Shown here: positions 57,135-64,000 of the stretch, piece after piece | Position numbering within the stretch: the first letter of the stretch is position 1 | Layout of the letters: each line of letters opens with the position of its first letter | From: Saccharum officinarum | Taxonomy: Eukaryota > Streptophyta > Magnoliopsida > Poales > Poaceae | DNA: 64,000 nt | Assembly: GCA_020631735.1 (NCBI GenBank) | Contig: CM036188.1 | Location: 15,294,214-15,358,213 of the forward strand | Reading direction: 5' to 3' | Notes under the pieces: generated by a model | Database searches by the model: none | What the model saw: the letters and a program-made list of their open reading frames with translations, nothing else | Told to the model about the DNA's origin: nothing | Program-made: the position numbers and the translations under genes

Positions 57135-58634
57135 GAACAAGAGGGGTACATGATCGTTTGAGCATAGGGATGCAAAAATTACTTTTTTGCTTAGTGTATG
57201 TGTGTGTGTGTGTTTGAGCTACGGGAGTGAGTCATTTTCGGTTAACCTAGGTACCGCGTGTAGATCTGGCTTGACTTTTATTTGCTGCACCTTGTCCCTA
57301 AGTGATTTTATTTCGTTTCACTGTAATTGCCTATTCTGCATCCACTAAATTGACGGCCATCTGCTGGTCAGATGATTCCAATGCCATTTCATAGTCGGCA
57401 TCTAGTACAGTGGCATTCATTAGAAGAAATCTTGCACATGGTTAGGCTGCAGCGGAGATGCTGTTTGCCTGCTTTATATGCTATACCAACCCCGAATGGT
57501 TTGATCAATTAAGATGAAATGTGGTCTTGAGAACTACGGGAGATTGTTCTTTGTTGGTGTGTTGCAAAGTAGAGTGTACGAAGTTGGATATTTTTTTATT
57601 TATCCCCATAGATGTGACCCATGTAGAAACTGTTTAGTTAATGCTCAAAATTATTAACACTCGATCAGTGTCGTGTTGCTGTTTTTTAATATTCTTTACA
57701 AAATTCTAGTAGATCACCAAATTTTCGTTGTAATTCATGCACTTGTTAAATATAAATTCACCAGAACGGAAGCCTTTTTGAATAATATTATGAACTATAT
57801 TATATATGGTCGACGGCATTGTGGTAACTTGATGATGACATCAGGAGGTAGCTAGTAGGGAAGTCATGTCAATACATGAGCACACATAATATACAAATGA
57901 GGAATGAGTAATTCTTTTTTGCTGATCTGCAGAGAGGAGCATGGTTGTAACTAGGGTGCCCTAGCTGATGGCAGTCAACATGTGTTGATATATTTTATTT
58001 TCACTCCTGCATATCTAATCTGACAGCCTACTTTGTATATTGTATTTCAGGTTCGGTTCGTTTCGCCGTAATTGCTTGTTCTGCATCTACTTAATTGTCA
58101 TCTGCTGGTCATATGATTCCATGCCACTTCACAGTCCACATCCGGTTCAGTGGCACGCATTAGAAGAAATCCTGCACATGTCGAGGCTACAGCCGAGATG
58201 TTGTTTTCCTGTTTTTCATTGCTATACCACCCCGGAAGAATGTGAACAATTAAGATGTATCAGCGATGACGGAGCCGGTACATGCCTTCAACCTCACTTG
58301 AGCTTTGAACTATACCCTGCAGGCATGTAGCTAGCAAATTAGTTAGTAGCATCAGCATGGCGGAGTCTGTGAACATACGTAATATATGAATGATGAATGA
58401 ACCATTCTTTTTTGCTGATCTGCAGAGAGGAGCATGGTTACAAACATGGTGCCTGTTCGTATTTCTTAATGTTTATAGAAAGAGTCCGCAAGCATACGAA
58501 ATTATCGTATTTTCTACAGGGAACAGAGTTATTTCTTCTAGCTAATTCGTACAGGGACAACACAAGGATAGCTAATGAGGGTAGAGAAAGATTCCTATGG
58601 CTTAGGGTCTAAGGATAGATAAATTCTACTATTA
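57135..58634 (+). other. Tail of duplication copy 2 with two exon-like repeats
   Basis: An exon-like block occurs twice, near 57,400-57,530 and 58,090-58,330. The second follows an acceptor-like tttgtatattgtatttcag and reads VQWHALEEILHMSRLQPRCC, then CYTTPEECEQLRCISDDG, and ends in TAG at 58,330. The product is unknown. It may be the last exon of an unrecognised gene. 58,331-58,634 shows no feature. Confidence 0.4.
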
Positions 58635-58996
58635 CTCCCTCCGTCTCATGATAGTAGGCGCAACTCAGAAAACGCAAAGACCAAGGAGCAGAGTAATTAC
58701 CGCGTGCTCCTAGGAATGTCCCTTGGGTTGCGTCTATGATTAATTGCAGAAAACGTTTCTCCATCCGGGGCGTTAGCCAAATCGCGTGGCTCCGCTCGCG
58801 CATGCATACATGCACATGCTAATTTCTCCCCTGCGCTGTGACTCCGTGAGAATACTAACGTCTATATCTAGCGGGATGGCACAGTAAATTCTGCATGCAA
58901 AACCATCTCCCGCGATTGCTGTTGCATGCATCCGCGCCTTGTATCTTGGGACTAACTAAAAAAGCAGTTACGCCTAGTATCTTGAGACGGAGGGAG
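58635..58996. mobile_element. Stowaway MITE (Tc1/mariner type), 362 bp
   Basis: The ends ctccctccgtctc and gagacggagggag are perfect inverted repeats, flanked by TA at 58,633-58,634 and 58,997-58,998. This is the diagnostic terminus and TA target of grass Stowaway elements. The interior has no coding capacity. Confidence 0.95.
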
Positions 58997-58998
58997 TA

Positions 58999-60093
58999 CT
59001 TGCTTACTTCGGACACCGGCTTATACTTGATCTGCCAAGCACCTCTGGCCTATAGCTCTACGCCGTACCCGGACGTGGGGGATTACAAGGAATGGATAGG
59101 GCTGTCACCACCTACTGCCTACCCCTCAACCGTAGGGCACGAGGCAAACGAAGGTAGCCTCTAACCTAGACACCATGTCTACGCTATCGACTACTACTCT
59201 AGTGTGCTAGCAAGGGTTATCCGTCTTCATCAGGGTCCTTCTACTAGAGCATCCATCACAGGAACGGACGATGATCCCGCAAACAAGTAAGAGCATAGGT
59301 TAACTATTCAAAGACTTTATGCCAAAAAAATCACGTATACTCACTTAGCGGGAGAACCCGTTGAGGCATAAGTTTCTGTTGAGGTACAAGGCGGGGACAC
59401 ACTGACAAGCCCGGCACTTCTCCGAACTCTTCCCTCACATCTCTCCCTACTACTTTGATGTAGCTAGCTAGGGCCTAAGCCCATTGGAGTGGTGTCGCTC
59501 TTCTACTTCTTTGGTGCTCTTCCCCTCTTGTGTGTTGTTGAAATGAGGGGGGATGTGGCCTCCTTTTATAGGTAGAGATGAGGGGGGTCCTTGGAAATAT
59601 GCTTGATCCCCATATAGAGGGAGCAAACCGCCTCCTCAGCATTGATTATGCCGACATCCCTACCTGGACCGACCATGGGAAGGCGGTAAGAGGCAGCCTA
59701 TGAAGTTTGCGGCTGCAACCCCACTGAGGCCTTTGGTCTCCATCTTTGATGGGTCGACTCCTTTGGACCTCTTGAGTGTGTCCATGTGGGTGCCCAGCAA
59801 ACATGAAGTGATTTGATTTGGGTTTAGCCTTATTCTCCTCTCGTTTGGGCCCTGTTTTGCCTGGTTGTGGGCCTCTCTCCTTTGGGCTTGTGTAGAATGG
59901 TATTTGTGTTTTGTTCTCTTTCACATTTTTAGCCCTTTTATGTGTATTTCCACAAATGCCCTCCTACAAATAAATAAACACCAAAACTCATGGAATTCGT
60001 TAGTTATAAACCCTATCACTAAGTTTGGTGCTCATTTGGGTGTATTTTATGTGAGTGTTGGCGGTTAAAAGTGTGAGTTAAGGACCGCCAACA
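58999..60093 (-). mobile_element. Minus-strand LTR next to a polypurine tract (element X)
   Basis: On the minus strand the LTR starts tgttggcggtccttaactca at 60,093. A TATA box tataaaagg lies at 59,570-59,562, followed by a leader through aacacacaagaggggaagag. The distal end was not identified; the Stowaway lies at or within it. Transcription direction is minus. Confidence 0.65.
59562..59570 (-). promoter_or_regulatory. TATA box in the LTR of element X
   Basis: tataaaagg on the minus strand, about 525 bases into the LTR, in the context ctacctataaaaggaggcc. Confidence 0.65.
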
Positions 60094-60108
60094 AACTCCC
60101 CCACACTT
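60094..60108 (-). other. Polypurine tract of element X
   Basis: aagtgtgggggagtt on the minus strand stands immediately before the LTR start tgttggcgg. It is the plus-strand priming site of LTR retrotransposons. Upstream (60,109-60,131) lies gctcgaggacgagcaatggg, a phrase usual just before this tract in grass gypsy elements. Confidence 0.8.
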
Positions 60109-60131
60109 AGCCCATTGCTCGTCCTCGAGCA

Positions 60132-63100
60132 TGTAATAAAACCGACCAAATTATACAAGATCAAGCATAAAAGAAATCACCAGAGTGATCAAACTGTTAT
60201 ACTTGAGCCCAAATAATCCCGGTAGTCCATCGAAACCATGAAGGATTTCGAACCAACAACAACATGCAGCCAAGATCGTACATGGTTCAGCATACACACA
60301 TCACATGTTACATAAAGTTTGCACATAGTTCGAATACATTGGAGTTCAACATAAAGTTATTACAATACCGGTTCGAAAATAAGATAGTGGAAGCAAATAG
60401 TTTGAAACATCACACACCCATTGAGTTCAAGTACGGTGTCAGTCCATGATCATAAACAACCAAAAGTATCATAGATAAGAACCAAGGAGCGACCATGCCC
60501 ATGGTCCTACTCTTCATTCACAGCGGGATAGAAGCAGTTCTTGTAATAGCCCACAAACACTTGGCCATCTGCAACAAGAGGGAATGAGCCCTGAGTACGA
60601 GAATATACTCAGCTAGACTTACCCATCATAAACCATAAATAATGACTCTCAAGGATTATGCAAGGCTTTTATAGGTGGAGCTTAACGAACAACATTTTGC
60701 ATAAAAGCTTAAGCAAAGAACTTGCATATTAAATCTTTAGCATCAAGTTAACCTATTCAATTAAGCATGTTTAGATTAGCACCTGTACTAGAGAAATCAC
60801 TTGTATAAGATTAAACAATCATTAATAACCATATCATATTTGCCTTTCATCCTCATAACCATCATCAAGTTCCATAGTAACATTACTATAGTGTGACGCG
60901 TGCAGTCCAGTTTCTCACTATCCAGGAGAGATGACGATTCGAATTGATTCCTAAGCAACTTATGTAATATTCCTCACGCAAACCACACTCACCGGCCAAG
61001 CGAGTTTTAGGTCACCGTTGATGCTATTCGAGAAGCTCGGGTCTGATCTAAACCGCATACTCAGGGACCAACCGGTTGCTTGGATACATCAGGCCATTGC
61101 TTGCCCTTGGTCATACTGTGCCCCCACACAATGTCTTTCCTCTAGTTTGCACGACATTATCACTAACTCCCGGCTCGAATAGCTACAAGGCTTCATGGTC
61201 GGAAGCAACTTATCCGGCCAGCTAAATGTAAGGCATGCGTTCAATCTTGACTGCCGGCCCACAAAGTGAACAGTCCTTAAGAGTGACACAGACGGGACAA
61301 CACAACACATCCCGCCCGGTCTACAAGTTTCCATCAACACATGGTTAGGTACCACGTTAGCAAATATAGCCAACCGTACTCAAGTATCCACCGATAGCTC
61401 GCAGGTGATAGGAAATCACCCGACTTCTACCAGTCTAAGCATGGCTAAGCAATACTTTCAATCCTAGACCTAACAGGGATATAACTGTATCAGGGTGGAC
61501 AAGGAACAAGAATATATATGCAGCAACGGTTGCATCCAACTCCTATCACTTAATGCAACAATACATATATAACATAATTATACTCAAGTGCTTTTATATG
61601 GTAGGAGGCTTATAATGCTCTGGGGCTTGCCTTTGGGGAAAGTACTGTGCTAGTGCTCGGAGCACTCCGGGAGCTCAGCTACGGTTCCTTCTTCTTCCGG
61701 CTCCTCTGGCTGCACTTTCGGTTGCACTTCCCCCTCCTTGGCCTCGAATTCCAGCAGCATCACTCCTTCTGGCGATCCTGTATGTGTGCAAATGAATAAA
61801 TGCCAGGGATGCATAGGGTATGAACAATATCATAAATTCATGATGAGATGCTTATGATAGCCATGAGGATTCAACATTCATTAAGTCCTAATTATATTAC
61901 TTCCATTGACTGAGTAGGTGCTGATCTCCTCTTTAATAAAGTAGACCTACTCTTACCCCTTTTTAACAATCTAAGATACAAAAGTTCATCACTTCTAAGG
62001 GGCCTAACACCTGCAGCTAGCAATGCATTCTAATTAGCCTAAACAGACCATACAACACAAGCATCAACTAGGCTCACTGGAAAACAAACATTCACAGCCA
62101 TGCAAAACAACAGTCACTTGCAAAAATCATAACTGGAGTTTTATAACTCCAAAAGACATGAACCAAGACTTTCTGGAAAGCTTAACAAATTAGTTACAAC
62201 TTTCTTATTCATGATTTTGGCTGAATCGACCAGTAGGTAGCTCAAATAGAGACGGGCAAGACGAGCGTGCAGCGGCCTCGCCGGCCACAGCATTGGCCGT
62301 AGGACAGCCACGCGAGTGGCAGCAGCAACCCTAGGCGACCATAGACGAGAGAGATAGAGAGCAGAGATGGACGTTGGGTACAGCGGCCATGCACGAGCTC
62401 TAGCTCAACGTTCATGGACGACGAGCGGTGAAACTAGGTCGGTGAGATGGAGGAACTCATGGCGCTGTTGTGGCTGCAAGGAATCGAGTGAGGGTGCTTG
62501 CTGCGGAGGATTTGGGCAGTGAGCAGGTAGCGGCAAAGCGGCGGCTCTCTCCTTCGGACAAGAGGAAGAAAGAGGCCAAGCGAAGGATGGAGTGGGGAGC
62601 GGCTTCGGCCTCAGGCAGATGAAGCGAGACACATCGCGCACGCGTGGGGGCGAAGGCGGAGCATGATGTACACACGGTGTGCCCGAGCTGAGCCCGGTCA
62701 GCCACGACCACGCCCGAGCCGATTCGAAATTTCAGATCGATCAGATAGGCCTGCACAATTCCACCTCAAAAGTTTGACTGACCAGCTATCTTCACGGTGA
62801 TAGTACTCCTAATCCGTTGACATCTAGCGAAAGCCGTAGTTGATAAAGTTGTAGCCCTACATGTGAACTCCAACTTTGCTATAAGGCACTTGAGCTGAAT
62901 TGATTAGGATTGGTAGATACCAGATGCCGAACATGGCAACATTGAAACTGAACACGTCAAGTTCAGACTTAGAAAAATCTAAGTGCTGAAACTAACCAGG
63001 CAGCTGCCTTGTGGCCCAAATTTGAACAGGTTCTGCTCAAAACTAGAGTTGGGACATAGAACGACTTTTGTTCCTCTTGCAAAGCTCTACAACTTTTATT

Positions 63101-64000
63101 AAAGTGGCACACACAGATTAAACCTCTAAGCCATTCATGTAGTTAAGGCAAAACTGGAACTTAAAACAAGTTCACACTTTTGCATAAACTGGAACTTAAA
63201 ACAAGTTCACACTTTTATTAAAGTGGCATAAACTTTCACTACAACTTAGTTTAGGTTAAGTATTCTAAGCATGAATAAAGTGTTGTCATGACAAGAGGCA
63301 CACATTTGCATCAAGGTAACATACAAATCTAGCTATGGCACAAAGAACATAGAACAACATGTATGAAACATCATGTTTCATGAGATTGTTTCATTAGTTA
63401 AAAGTGCATGTTTCACTTGTTGTATTAACATGTTTCATGGAAAAATGCTCATCCTCATGAATGAGTGAGAAATGCACATGCTCATGCTATGCTTTGCACT
63501 TGCAAATGTGTGAAGTAACACTAGAGTTGTTACAGAGCAAAGTTAGAGATAAAAGTAATCACGAGCATAACATTCTAAGATATGGCTGTACATGAAAGTT
63601 ATTCCAGTATATTCTTTAAGCAAATGGGATATGTGGCACTAGCTCACATGTTTCCTTGGGTTTTTGAAAAGTGGAACAGTTCTCGAAACAAAGTCATCTT
63701 TCTAATTTCTCATCTTAGCACTTGGAGTTTTTGAAAGTTTTCTCAAGAAAAGCATAGTTCACTTTATACTCCTTAAATGGCACTCTCAAATCACTCAATG
63801 GTGTATATTTTCTTACCAAGGCATAGCAAAGTCTTGCCTTCTTTTGTTTTATCCTACCTCTAAAAGGTTTATGTGGAGCTTTAGGTAGGGATAAACAAAA
63901 TAGCATACTTGCATCGCATATGTTGTAAAGTCAAATCAAGGATCCAAGGAGAGAAGTGCCATGCTCTTATATCAAGATGTGTATGTGTGTGGAAAAAAGT
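60132..64000 (-). mobile_element. Long LTR of a second minus-strand gypsy-type element (element Y), running past the window
   Basis: Read on the minus strand the segment ends ggtcggttttattaca at 60,132, directly against the interior of element X, with gagca as the candidate target copy on that side. It contains catgggcatggtcgctcctt, tctcgtactcagggctcatt and ccctcttgttgcagatggcc, typical of long grass gypsy LTRs. A GC-rich promoter-like block lies at 62,240-62,720. No pol motif is seen up to 64,000. The other LTR end and any interior are outside the window. Confidence 0.6.

Overview
The window is nuclear DNA from a flowering plant, almost certainly a grass and probably a panicoid such as sorghum or a relative. 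Evidence: spliced dirigent genes, a plant CPSF160-type fragment, a plant L1-type LINE, large LTRs with TGTAACACCC/GGGTGTGACA ends, CACTA-type ends (CACTACAAGAAA), a Stowaway MITE and several MITE types common in grasses. The species is not proven from the sequence. There are three 100-N assembly gaps (4,220-4,319; 23,382-23,481; 46,866-46,965). Transposable elements and their debris dominate. The only apparently intact host gene is one dirigent gene.

Layout. 1-4,200: an LTR remnant, a (TA)n tract, CACTA-like debris and a decayed three-exon gene. 4,500-23,381: four to five diverged copies of an unrecognised gene-like module with exons on the minus strand. One copy is split by a nearly full-length but dead LINE (7,851-14,788). 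CACTA-like ends, MITEs and a GC-rich inverted-repeat element lie between the copies. 23,482-25,455: a broken fragment of the N-terminal part of CPSF160, abutting an unrelated leader-like exon with a good splice donor. 25,456-34,077: a non-autonomous LTR retrotransposon with primer-binding site, next to a minus-strand gypsy pol fragment. That pol fragment is split by a solo LTR with a perfect 5-bp target duplication.

34,078-58,284 is a nest of duplications. A segment carrying a CACTA 3' end occurs twice (34,078-35,230 and 37,118-38,269). A unit of about 8.8 kb then occurs twice in direct tandem (38,022-46,865 and 46,966-58,284). Each unit carries a minus-strand dirigent gene, a duplicated upstream region, a (TA)n tract and a CACTA-like element with long internal inverted arms. 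Copy 2 keeps an intact dirigent reading frame of 186 codons in three exons. Copy 1 has lost one base in exon 1. Three insertions are present in only one unit (a MITE, a microsatellite-targeting element and a solo LTR), so the other unit serves as the empty site. This gives a relative order of events.

58,300-64,000: a Stowaway MITE, then two nested minus-strand LTR elements, one with a clear polypurine tract.

There is no operon or pathway here. Dirigent proteins are secreted and guide phenoxy-radical coupling in lignan/lignin and defence chemistry. All homology calls come from recognising motifs by eye; no database search was run.
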